Made by a program: the position numbers and the translations under genes | NCBI GenBank assembly: GCA_913050545.1 | Contig: CAJWZY010000178.1 | Span: 1-5,292 of the forward strand | From: an uncultured bacterium | GTDB lineage: Bacteria > Planctomycetota > UBA8108 | Reading direction: 5' to 3' | DNA: 5,292 nucleotides | Notes under the pieces: model-generated | What the model was told of the DNA's origin: nothing | The model's input: the letters and a program-made list of their open reading frames with translations, nothing else | The model's database searches: none | Part shown: positions 1 through 5,292 of the stretch, piece by piece | How the letters are laid out: every line of letters begins with the position of its first letter | Position numbering within the stretch: position 1 is the stretch's first letter

Positions 1-2084
1 GCGCCAGCTTCCCCGGGCCTGGTCAGGCTGAAGGAGTTCACCTTGTCTCGCGCACGAATACCGATTCGAACTTCCTCAGCAGAGGTGAAGTTAGCCTTCT
101 GCAGGGTCGAGCGAATCATTCCTCGAAGAATCCGGTCCAGCACCAGGACGGCGTTCGTCCTGGTCAGTGTGTTCCAGTCCGATGAGAGCCCACTGGTAAA
201 GAAAACCACCTGCCCAGCCCCGATTCGCCGCTCGATAAACATGGGGTGGCCATTGTCGTACCTCGCCGTCACGACAGGAAGCAGGCTCTCTGCCAGTGTT
301 TCTGGCTCCGCTGTGGAATCGCTATGCCTGATATCACGCGACCACTTGAGCCATCTGCCAACTTTCTCCTGCCTGTCTTCGCCGGCCGCTCGCTCCTCGC
401 TGATCCTTTTAATTTCAGCCGCGAGAAAACTCTTCTTCGTCGTTTCCCAGGAAGAATCCTCGTCCCCGACATCGGCAATAACTGCTTTGAAAAATATCGG
501 TGTCATATAGAGGTCTTCGAGCGCCGTATCCGACTCCCGTTCAACCTGGAAGCGCCGGGTCGAAAGGCTGTCAAACTGGATCTGGAAGGGTTCGATATCC
601 TTGACTCCCTTCCCTGGCAGTTTGCCAACGACCTCTTCTCTCAGGGGAGCCGGCAGTATTCCTTCCCCCTTGTCACCCCAGCCATGATCCTGCCAGAGCT
701 TCTGATCGAAGTCGCCACCGGCAGCAATAAAGACCTGCCCACCCTGCTCGACATATTCCCGGAGATCATCGATAGCCTCTTCCGGATTGTCCACCCCCGC
801 AATAACCACCATGCGTGCATCGCTGAGATGCTCCCTGCCAACCTCGTCGATCCGTACGTGCACCTTCTTGATAAGCTGGCGTTCATCTCCCTGGTTGGAC
901 AATGTCGGAGCCAGCAGGTTGCGCACATGATACGTCTCTCCGTACTTATTGCTCGCAGGCGCTTCATCGGTTCCATACTGGTCGATAAAAACGACTGGAA
1001 TGGCACTGAGGACAGGCACAACCAGGTAGCGCTCATTATCCAGCTTCAGATCGTCAACCACCGAGGTAAAGGCCTTCACCGTTGCATACTTGGTGCCGCC
1101 TTCTTCGAGATCAGGGTCAAACGGATCGAACTTGTGACTGAAAGCCACCTCCCGAACCTGGCCGGGCACCAGGTCGATCGTCTTCAGGGCAGGCGGAGCT
1201 CCATCGATTTCGAGGAAAACATCGATATTTTCAATCGTCCTCTCATCACCTTCCGCGGCCTCGTACCTGAGCTTAACAATAAACACGGTACTCGATTCGA
1301 CATCGGCGACCTCGTCCTGAACCCGGAGATCTTCTATCCAGACATTCCCCTTTGCCACCTCACCGACCTGTACGACATTAATCTTTGTTACCTGGTAAGG
1401 ATCGGACTCGTCATCGCGGCCAATGGACTTCAGCAGGCCGGAAATCGCCCCACCCCTGGGCCAGTTGTTCGCCTGCTGATCACCAAAGAAAACGAGATGC
1501 CGTGAGAGAAGCACCTTGTCTTCCACGGCATTCTTCACCGCGGCTTTCGCGAGAGTAAGAACCTCGGGGACTCCGGCTGTGCGGTCCAGGATCGAGATCT
1601 TATCGATCGCAGCCTGGGCATCCTCCCGGGTGGCGTGTGCATCCATGGTGAACTCGGAAGAATCGCTGCTGCACAGGGGCAGAACAGAGTACCTGCTTCC
1701 AAGGGGAAGGCTCTTCACCAGCTCTCGCGCAGCTATCTTGGCCTTGTCGAGGACCGTATCCCCTTCGCCGCCGTAGGACATACTGAGGCTGTTATCGATC
1801 ACCAGGATTGCATGAACGGGGTTGTCCGCGTCTACGACGCCCCCATCGGACTTCGGCCGTGCCATTGCCAGGCCAAAAAACAGGATGCAGAGAGTCCGCA
1901 GAACAAGCAGGAATAAATCCCGAAGCCGGAGAATCCGCCGCTGGCGCTGCATGGCCTCCTTCAGGAAGTCCATGGCAGCCCAGTCAACTACCCGGAAACG
2001 GCGGCGATTCAACAGGTGGATGATCACCGGCCCTGCAGCAAGGATCAGGCCGGCGGTAGCAAATAGAGGTGTAAGAAAACTCAT
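1..2084 (-). CDS. BatA-type membrane protein: BatA N-terminal domain, vWA domain and glutamine-amidotransferase-like region (C-terminus off the left edge)
   Basis: Seen: an unbroken reading frame of 694 codons runs from ATG at 2084 to the left edge without a stop. Residues 1-77 have the BatA N-terminal layout: a membrane segment (about 4-22), then HLLNRRRFRVVDWAAM from residue 23, a basic stretch rich in Q and R, and a second membrane segment (about 57-75). A vWA domain follows: VIDNSLSMS carries the MIDAS pattern DxSxS (D97, S99, S101), T169 is a possible third ligand, and HLVFFGDQQ at 196-204 stands where most vWA domains have TDG. Residues about 245-365 look like a beta-rich Ig-like linker. 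From IPVVFIDQYG (362) to FFTSGLSSDWNTL (about 628-640) the sequence resembles the amidotransferase-like fold of these proteins, with EYVEQGGQVFIAAGG near 443-457; I see no catalytic Cys/His set. Known: such proteins are common in Planctomycetota, often beside MoxR, DUF58 and toroid-repeat genes; function is unknown. It lies 45 bp downstream of the toroid gene, probably in one operon. Start chosen because the upstream ATG (2092) stops after three codons and a GGGAGG motif lies about 10 nt upstream. Confidence 0.93.
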   Translation of the reverse strand, partial: MSFLTPLFATAGLILAAGPVIIHLLNRRRFRVVDWAAMDFLKEAMQRQRRILRLRDLFLLVLRTLCILFFGLAMARPKSDGGVVDADNPVHAILVIDNSLSMSYGGEGDTVLDKAKIAARELVKSLPLGSRYSVLPLCSSDSSEFTMDAHATREDAQAAIDKISILDRTAGVPEVLTLAKAAVKNAVEDKVLLSRHLVFFGDQQANNWPRGGAISGLLKSIGRDDESDPYQVTKINVVQVGEVAKGNVWIEDLRVQDEVADVESSTVFIVKLRYEAAEGDERTIENIDVFLEIDGAPPALKTIDLVPGQVREVAFSHKFDPFDPDLEEGGTKYATVKAFTSVVDDLKLDNERYLVVPVLSAIPVVFIDQYGTDEAPASNKYGETYHVRNLLAPTLSNQGDERQLIKKVHVRIDEVGREHLSDARMVVIAGVDNPEEAIDDLREYVEQGGQVFIAAGGDFDQKLWQDHGWGDKGEGILPAPLREEVVGKLPGKGVKDIEPFQIQFDSLSTRRFQVERESDTALEDLYMTPIFFKAVIADVGDEDSSWETTKKSFLAAEIKRISEERAAGEDRQEKVGRWLKWSRDIRHSDSTAEPETLAESLLPVVTARYDNGHPMFIERRIGAGQVVFFTSGLSSDWNTLTRTNAVLVLDRILRGMIRSTLQKANFTSAEEVRIGIRARDKVNSFSLTRPGEAG

Positions 2085-2095
2085 TTTTTCATTCC

Positions 2096-2115
2096 CTCCC
2101 CATAGAACCGGGGAG
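2096..2115 (-). promoter_or_regulatory. Hairpin covering the ribosome binding site of the BatA-type gene
   Basis: On the mRNA strand CTCCCC (2115-2110) and GGGGAG (2101-2096) can form a 6-bp stem with an 8-nt loop. The 3' arm is the core of the Shine-Dalgarno stretch GGGGAGGGA that serves the ATG at 2084. The 5' arm begins 14 nt after the TAA of the upstream gene, so a terminating ribosome could melt it. This is visible base pairing; translational coupling is inference. Confidence 0.5.
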
Positions 2116-2129
2116 CTTCTCAGGCTGTT

Positions 2130-3275
2130 TTACTTTTTCTTCTTCTTGAGCTTACTGGCAATGCTGTCGATCTTTCCTTCCTGGAGGATCGGCAGGTAAC
2201 GGTTTGGCATAGCGAGGACAAAGCAGGCAACGGCCGTCCCGTAGAGATCTCCGGGCTGTCCACCCACTCTCTTGTGATCACGCCAGAGGCCGTCCTGTGT
2301 TGAATCGGAGGCGTTGAGCATCTGGCTGGCAACCAGGTAGTTGCGCAATTTCGGATAGGATTGCTTCCAGCGGGCTCCACCTGCCTGGTAAAGCGCCTGC
2401 CCCACGTAGTAGAGAGTGTAGGAATCCTCACAGGGAAGCTTCCCATTCCTGGAGCCGGGGAGCGTTTCCCTGCCGATCGCCGCCTGGATTACATCCATGT
2501 TCTTGCCGATGCGCCAATCGGAATACTGCCCGAACTCCTGCAGGCAGACGACGCCACACGCCGCCATAGCCAGGGTTCCATGTCCTCCTGAATAGGTGAA
2601 CTGCCCCGCCTCGAGCATTGCTGCGCGCGGATTGCTCAGGCCGTTCTTGCCGGTCTTTGTCTTGTAATAGCGTCGAACACTCTGGATCGCGGACCCTACA
2701 ACCTCGGGCGACACCTCCAGCCCGCTGTCCATCGCGCCACGAAGGGCCTTGGCCTGCATGACAACGAGACTCAGGTCATGCCCCCGACTCTGGCGACGGG
2801 CACGGTAGTCCCAGCCCCCGTCTTCGGCCTGGGTGTTGGCGATCAGCTTCAAGGCCTTATCGAGAACAGTGCTGAGCTTCTTGTCACTGGTCATTCCGTA
2901 GGCCTGCCCGAGCGCAAAAGTGGCGAGCCCATGATTGTACATGTCCCGCTGTGCGTTGGAGACATTGAGCAACCCGGACGGCTTGGCGTTGCGAATCACG
3001 TAATTCAGTGCCCTCTCAACGGTGCCGCCATAGCGGCCTCTCCCCGGGAGGTAGCCGGCTGAAAGAAATGCAAGGGCACCCATCCCCACGACCCCGAGAT
3101 CATTGGAGTTCCAATTGCCTTCGGGCCCCTGGTTCTTCGAAAGCCACTGGAGGCCTTTCTGCAAAGCACGTTCACTTGCGGGAGTTGTCTCCCACTCACC
3201 CTGTGAAAGGATGGGCGTAGTTAAACAACTGATACTCAGTATCGAGATAAAAACTGACCTGCAGAAATGTCGCAC
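2130..3275 (-). CDS. Secreted prenyltransferase/squalene-oxidase-like repeat protein (alpha-toroid, probably non-catalytic)
   Basis: Seen: about 381 residues. The N-terminus has a basic start (VRHFCR), a hydrophobic core to about residue 24 and a polar LSQGEWE stretch, so it looks like a Sec signal peptide. The rest is made of helical repeats with QW-like motifs: GLQWLSKNQGPEGNW (about 42-56), LIANTQAEDGGWDY (about 144-157), AGQFTYSGGHGTLA (about 223-236), and DGLWRDH (about 328-334). It ends with YGTAVACFVLAMPNRYLPILQ and a poly-lysine tail, KLKKKKK. Known: this matches the alpha/alpha toroid superfamily of squalene/hopene cyclases and prenyltransferase beta subunits. The acid motif DxDD of squalene-hopene cyclases is absent, and the protein is shorter than those enzymes (about 630 aa), so terpene cyclisation is unlikely; a periplasmic binding or scaffold role is inference. 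Planctomycete genomes carry many such genes beside BatA-type genes, as here. Start: GTG at 3275 has AAGGGAG 7 nt upstream; TTG at 3278 is the alternative with only 4 nt spacing. No ATG is available nearby. Confidence 0.9.
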   Translation of the reverse strand: MRHFCRSVFISILSISCLTTPILSQGEWETTPASERALQKGLQWLSKNQGPEGNWNSNDLGVVGMGALAFLSAGYLPGRGRYGGTVERALNYVIRNAKPSGLLNVSNAQRDMYNHGLATFALGQAYGMTSDKKLSTVLDKALKLIANTQAEDGGWDYRARRQSRGHDLSLVVMQAKALRGAMDSGLEVSPEVVGSAIQSVRRYYKTKTGKNGLSNPRAAMLEAGQFTYSGGHGTLAMAACGVVCLQEFGQYSDWRIGKNMDVIQAAIGRETLPGSRNGKLPCEDSYTLYYVGQALYQAGGARWKQSYPKLRNYLVASQMLNASDSTQDGLWRDHKRVGGQPGDLYGTAVACFVLAMPNRYLPILQEGKIDSIASKLKKKKK

Positions 3276-3314
3276 CAAGCCACTCCCTTTGTCCGAACAA
3301 TGCAGCTAAGAACT

Positions 3315-3346
3315 GACCTGGTTACCGGATTACCGGAACGCAGGTC
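3315..3346 (-). promoter_or_regulatory. Strong hairpin in the predicted 5' leader of the toroid gene
   Basis: On the mRNA strand GACCTG (3346-3341) pairs with CAGGTC (3320-3315). After a bulged C (3340), GTT (3339-3337) pairs with AAC (3323-3321). CCGG (3336-3333) then pairs with CCGG (3328-3325), with one bulged base at 3324 and a TAAT loop. That is 13 pairs with two single bulges. It lies 40-71 nt upstream of the GTG start and downstream of the predicted transcription start. No T-run follows, so it is not an intrinsic terminator. It could be an RNA control element, an mRNA-stabilising leader or a DNA operator. Confidence 0.5.
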
Positions 3347-3385
3347 CGATGAAACAAAGGTGTTTCCCAAACAAGTAAGCGAATA

Positions 3386-3414
3386 ATTAGAGCAACAAAA
3401 GGCCCTAAACTCAA
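3386..3414 (-). promoter_or_regulatory. Candidate sigma70-type promoter for the toroid-BatA unit
   Basis: On the minus strand TTGAGT (3414-3409) and TCTAAT (3391-3386) are separated by exactly 17 bp. They match TTGACA at 4 of 6 and TATAAT at 5 of 6 positions. Transcription would start near 3379 and leave a leader of about 100 nt before the GTG at 3275. It lies in the only sizeable intergenic gap, at the expected place. It is a consensus match only; planctomycete promoters are poorly defined, so confidence is moderate. Confidence 0.45.
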
Positions 3415-3450
3415 ATGGAAGTCCACCCCTGGCCAGATAAATTTTGTTGC
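3392..3450. repeat. Inverted repeat with 9-bp perfect arms flanking the -35 region
   Basis: GCAACAAAA at 3392-3400 and TTTTGTTGC at 3442-3450 are perfect reverse complements. Inside them GGCC at 3401-3404 and GGCC at 3431-3434 can pair as well. The arms enclose the candidate -35 box and begin just upstream of the -10. In the permease mRNA the distal arm would be a GGCC stem followed by TTTTGTTG, so a loose transcription terminator is an alternative to an operator. The large inner loop makes a stable RNA hairpin doubtful. Confidence 0.35.
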
Positions 3451-3460
3451 GCCCTCGCAA
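3447..3460 (-). terminator. Weak hairpin just after the permease stop codon
   Basis: TTGCG/CGCAA forms a 5-bp stem with a 4-nt loop, 6 nt after the TGA of the permease gene. It is followed on the transcript by CAAAATTTAT, not by a real T-run, so this is at best a poor intrinsic terminator. It overlaps the right arm of the larger inverted repeat. Confidence 0.2.
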
Positions 3461-3465
3461 TACCC

Positions 3466-4869
3466 TCAGAAAAACAAGACCAGGTAGGCGATGGCAAGGG
3501 CGATGTGAACCAGGGCGTAGGGCAGGGCCTTGCGGACAAAGCCGGCGAAGGAAAGAGGAATACCATACTTATGTATAATCGTGACAGCCACAAGGGTGGA
3601 TGCTGACCCGATCGGTGTCAGGTTTCCGCCAAGGTTTGCCCCGAATATAACGGCCCACCAGTGCTGCTCGGGTACGGCGGGCTCTGTGGATACGAGTATT
3701 TTAGAGAGCATGGCTGCCAGGGGAATATTATCCGTAACCGAACTGAAAAGAGCAGAAACAGCCAGCAGGCCGGCTGAGGCCATTTCTCCGGGATCATCGA
3801 TGAGAAAGGCAAGCCCCTTCCCGATGAGCTCCAGCACCGCTGCATGCTCCATGACGTTGATCACCACGAAGAGGGCTGCGAAAAAGCCCAGGAGATCCCA
3901 GTCGATGGCCTCATAAAACTTGTCGGCAACAGACTTGTAGCGAATGAGCATGATTCCTGCAAAGGCCAGGGCGACGAAACCCATCCCCAGGTCCCTTACA
4001 TATGGAATCGCCCCGGTGGCGGCAATCGTGACGATAAACAGACCTGTCATCGCCGCCCCGAACCAGAAAAAGAACCTGCTCTCGATTCCATCATTCTCAT
4101 CGAACCCGGCCACCTGCTCCTTTGCCTGCTGTCGCTCCTGCTCAGTGCCAAGGCGCCGGATACCGAAGAGCCTGGCGCCGAGGGCTATGGTCACAATCGT
4201 CGCGACAAGTACATAGAGACTCAACTGCAGAAAGAACTCAACGAAGCTGATCTGCGCGGCATTTCCGACGATGATATTGGGCACAGAGCTGACCAGTGTC
4301 AGCAATCCACCGATATTGGTCAGCAAGCCTTCCACCAGGAGAAAGCCGAGCAGCTTGTCCTCCCTTCCCAGCTTCTTGAGAGACACCCCGGTGAGCGAGC
4401 CGATGATGATCATCGCCGTAACATTGTTCAGCACAGCCGAAAAGACCACCGTCATCAGTCCGTAGAAAACCAGCAGCTTGAGCGGGTCTCCACCGGACAC
4501 CTTGGTCAAGCGGATTGCAATCCAGGTGAAGAGGCCTGTGCGGGAGGTCACATCAACAAAGAGACTGGATCCCAGGATGATAGCGATCACCCCCCAGTCG
4601 ATGGCCGGGATGTAGACGGGAATATCAACCTTGTGACCACCAATGTCATAAGGACCAAAGGGAAGCTCCAGGTAATGAGCCCCAAGCAGGAGGCTGATGA
4701 TGGCGAACAGCCCGGCGATGACTGATTTCTTGGCGTGGAGTTTTTCCTCCAGCGCCAGGCAAAGGATCATGGCAGCCAGCACCCCGGCAAAGAGAATCGT
4801 GATCCCAAGGGGCACATTCCCGGCCTCCGCCGCGTGTTCTCCCAGAGCCAGACCCAGGTAACCAGGCAC
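3466..4869 (-). CDS. Ion transporter superfamily permease (NhaD/ArsB/P-protein type), probable Na+/H+ antiporter
   Basis: Seen: a very hydrophobic protein of about 467 residues (474 if started at TTG 4890) with roughly 11-13 membrane segments and one charged cytoplasm-like loop (RRLGTEQERQQAKEQ to about residue 271). Numbering from the longer start, two halves echo each other: SAVLNNVTAM (151-160) against SSVTDNIPLAAM (383-394), and TNIGGLLTLVSSVPNIIVG (191-209) against GANLGGNLTPIGSASTLVA (418-435). This is the twofold pseudo-symmetry of the ion transporter superfamily. Known: members include NhaD Na+/H+ antiporters, ArsB, citrate permeases and the P protein. TDNIPL is like NhaD, while GANLGGNLTPIGS is like ArsB and P-protein, so the substrate cannot be fixed from sequence; Na+/H+ exchange is the best guess. 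No arsenic genes are nearby. Start: GTG at 4869 has AGGGAAGG 8 nt upstream; TTG at 4890 lacks a clear Shine-Dalgarno but overlaps the upstream stop as TTGA. It is probably co-transcribed with the UspA-like gene. Confidence 0.9.
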   Translation of the reverse strand: MPGYLGLALGEHAAEAGNVPLGITILFAGVLAAMILCLALEEKLHAKKSVIAGLFAIISLLLGAHYLELPFGPYDIGGHKVDIPVYIPAIDWGVIAIILGSSLFVDVTSRTGLFTWIAIRLTKVSGGDPLKLLVFYGLMTVVFSAVLNNVTAMIIIGSLTGVSLKKLGREDKLLGFLLVEGLLTNIGGLLTLVSSVPNIIVGNAAQISFVEFFLQLSLYVLVATIVTIALGARLFGIRRLGTEQERQQAKEQVAGFDENDGIESRFFFWFGAAMTGLFIVTIAATGAIPYVRDLGMGFVALAFAGIMLIRYKSVADKFYEAIDWDLLGFFAALFVVINVMEHAAVLELIGKGLAFLIDDPGEMASAGLLAVSALFSSVTDNIPLAAMLSKILVSTEPAVPEQHWWAVIFGANLGGNLTPIGSASTLVAVTIIHKYGIPLSFAGFVRKALPYALVHIALAIAYLVLFF

Positions 4870-4886
4870 CTTTACCACCTTCCCTG

Positions 4887-5292
4887 TCAAAGAAGCAGCA
4901 AGGGGATCTCGTTCACTTCAACGGCAAGAGCATAGGCCAGTCCATGCATGGCAAGCTGGCCTTTCTCCTTGGTATTCATGACGAGAAGTTCAATCCCATT
5001 GCTTCTGACCAGTTGTCTGTAAGCCTCAACGTGTAACCCGAGATCAACAGTTTCCGTAATCTCCACCTCATTGCCCTGCGTCTCAACCTCCAGGCGGCAG
5101 GACTGGATATAGTCCCGGGCCTCCCGCAGGAGGCGCTCGAGAAGATCCTCTCGAGCCTGGTCGCTGTCAATGCTGGGTATTTTCCCGATGGCGTCGATGT
5201 AACGCTCAAAAACCTGCCTGTCCTCAAAGTTGGCCAGGTGCAGGACTCCGCCCGCCGGGGTAAAAAACAATGCCGCGTTTACCAGGCGGCTG
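4887..5292 (-). CDS. Universal stress protein (UspA)-like domain protein, N-terminus off the right edge
   Basis: Seen: an open frame from the right edge to TGA at 4889-4887, 134 residues visible. It stays open upstream of the TTG at 5270, reading SRLVNAALFFTPAGGVLHLANF, so the true start probably lies outside the window. The visible order fits the UspA alpha/beta fold: helix plus GGVLHLANF strand, a long charged helix (EDLLERLLREARDYIQ), the strand EVEITETVDLG, helix VEAYRQLVRSNG, strand IELLVMNT, a loop KEKGQLAMHGLAYALA, and the last strand IPLLLL. Known: in UspA proteins the C-terminal loop binds ATP through G-x2-G-x9-G-S/T; here NTKEKGQLAMHGLA is only a partial match, so nucleotide binding is uncertain. 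USP domains often accompany or are fused to transporters. The gene runs straight into the permease (TTGA overlap), suggesting co-production and possible regulation of transport. The assignment rests on pattern, not on a search. Confidence 0.65.
   Translation of the reverse strand, partial: SRLVNAALFFTPAGGVLHLANFEDRQVFERYIDAIGKIPSIDSDQAREDLLERLLREARDYIQSCRLEVETQGNEVEITETVDLGLHVEAYRQLVRSNGIELLVMNTKEKGQLAMHGLAYALAVEVNEIPLLLL

Noticed and set aside
246..1505. Plus-strand ORF of 419 codons, with a 155-codon ORF at 43-510 overlapping it
   Set aside because: Both lie antisense to the BatA-type frame, which has recognisable domains over its whole length. Their translations show no domain pattern and they lack a convincing ribosome binding site.
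2081..2092. ATG at 2092 as the start of the BatA-type gene
   Set aside because: It reaches a stop after ATG AAA AAA and is in a different frame from the domain-bearing ORF.
2130..2151. Pyrimidine-rich run near the end of the toroid gene as a terminator
   Set aside because: It is the reverse complement of the lysine codons at the C-terminus and has no preceding stem on the coding strand.
2130..3275. True squalene-hopene cyclase or protein prenyltransferase
   Set aside because: There is no DxDD motif, the length is too short for a cyclase, and a signal peptide places it outside the cytoplasm.
3325..3339. Short direct repeat of TCCGGTAA as part of a repeat array
   Set aside because: There are only two copies, and they are explained by the palindrome at 3315-3346. 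No CRISPR-like spacing or further copies exist in the window.
3844..4725. Plus-strand ORF of 293 codons
   Set aside because: It is antisense to the permease. Its very polar composition, rich in D, H, Q and E, is what the reverse complement of hydrophobic membrane codons gives.
3466..4869. Arsenite efflux pump ArsB
   Set aside because: Only general superfamily motifs are shared, there is no ars gene in the neighbourhood, and a UspA-like gene is the partner instead.

Overview
The window is fully occupied by four genes, all read from the minus strand. In order of transcription (high to low coordinates) they are: a partial UspA-like protein (5292-4887, N-terminus off the right edge), an ion-transporter-superfamily (NhaD/ArsB/P-protein type) permease (4869 or 4890 down to 3466), a secreted prenyltransferase/squalene-cyclase-like repeat protein (3275-2130), and a large BatA-type vWA membrane protein (from 2084 off the left edge). 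The BatA-type gene has no stop codon inside the window, so it is easily missed by ORF calling. I translated it codon by codon over 694 residues and found no interruption. The plus-strand ORFs facing it are shadows.

The pair 'secreted alpha-toroid repeat protein + BatA-domain/vWA/glutamine-amidotransferase-like membrane protein' is typical of Planctomycetota, and to a lesser degree of related PVC bacteria. Together with the moderately high GC content and non-ATG starts this suggests a planctomycete or relative; that is inference from gene content, not from a marker gene.

The genes form two transcription units. Unit 1 (right) is UspA-like plus permease: the UspA stop and a possible TTG start of the permease overlap as TTGA, and a better Shine-Dalgarno/GTG pair lies seven codons inside. 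This suggests a transporter controlled by, or co-produced with, a nucleotide-binding stress-type protein. Unit 2 (left) starts in the only sizeable gap (3276-3465, about 190 bp). That gap holds a good sigma70-like promoter (TTGAGT-17 bp-TCTAAT), a 9-bp perfect inverted repeat bracketing the -35, and a strong 13-bp bulged hairpin in the predicted leader. The toroid protein and the BatA-type protein are 45 bp apart, with a small hairpin that buries the BatA Shine-Dalgarno, so translational coupling is plausible.

Functionally, unit 2 encodes an exported protein and a membrane-anchored vWA protein, expected to act together at the envelope in a still undefined process. Unit 1 encodes ion homeostasis functions. 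No RNA genes, CRISPR arrays, insertion sequences or attachment sites were seen.
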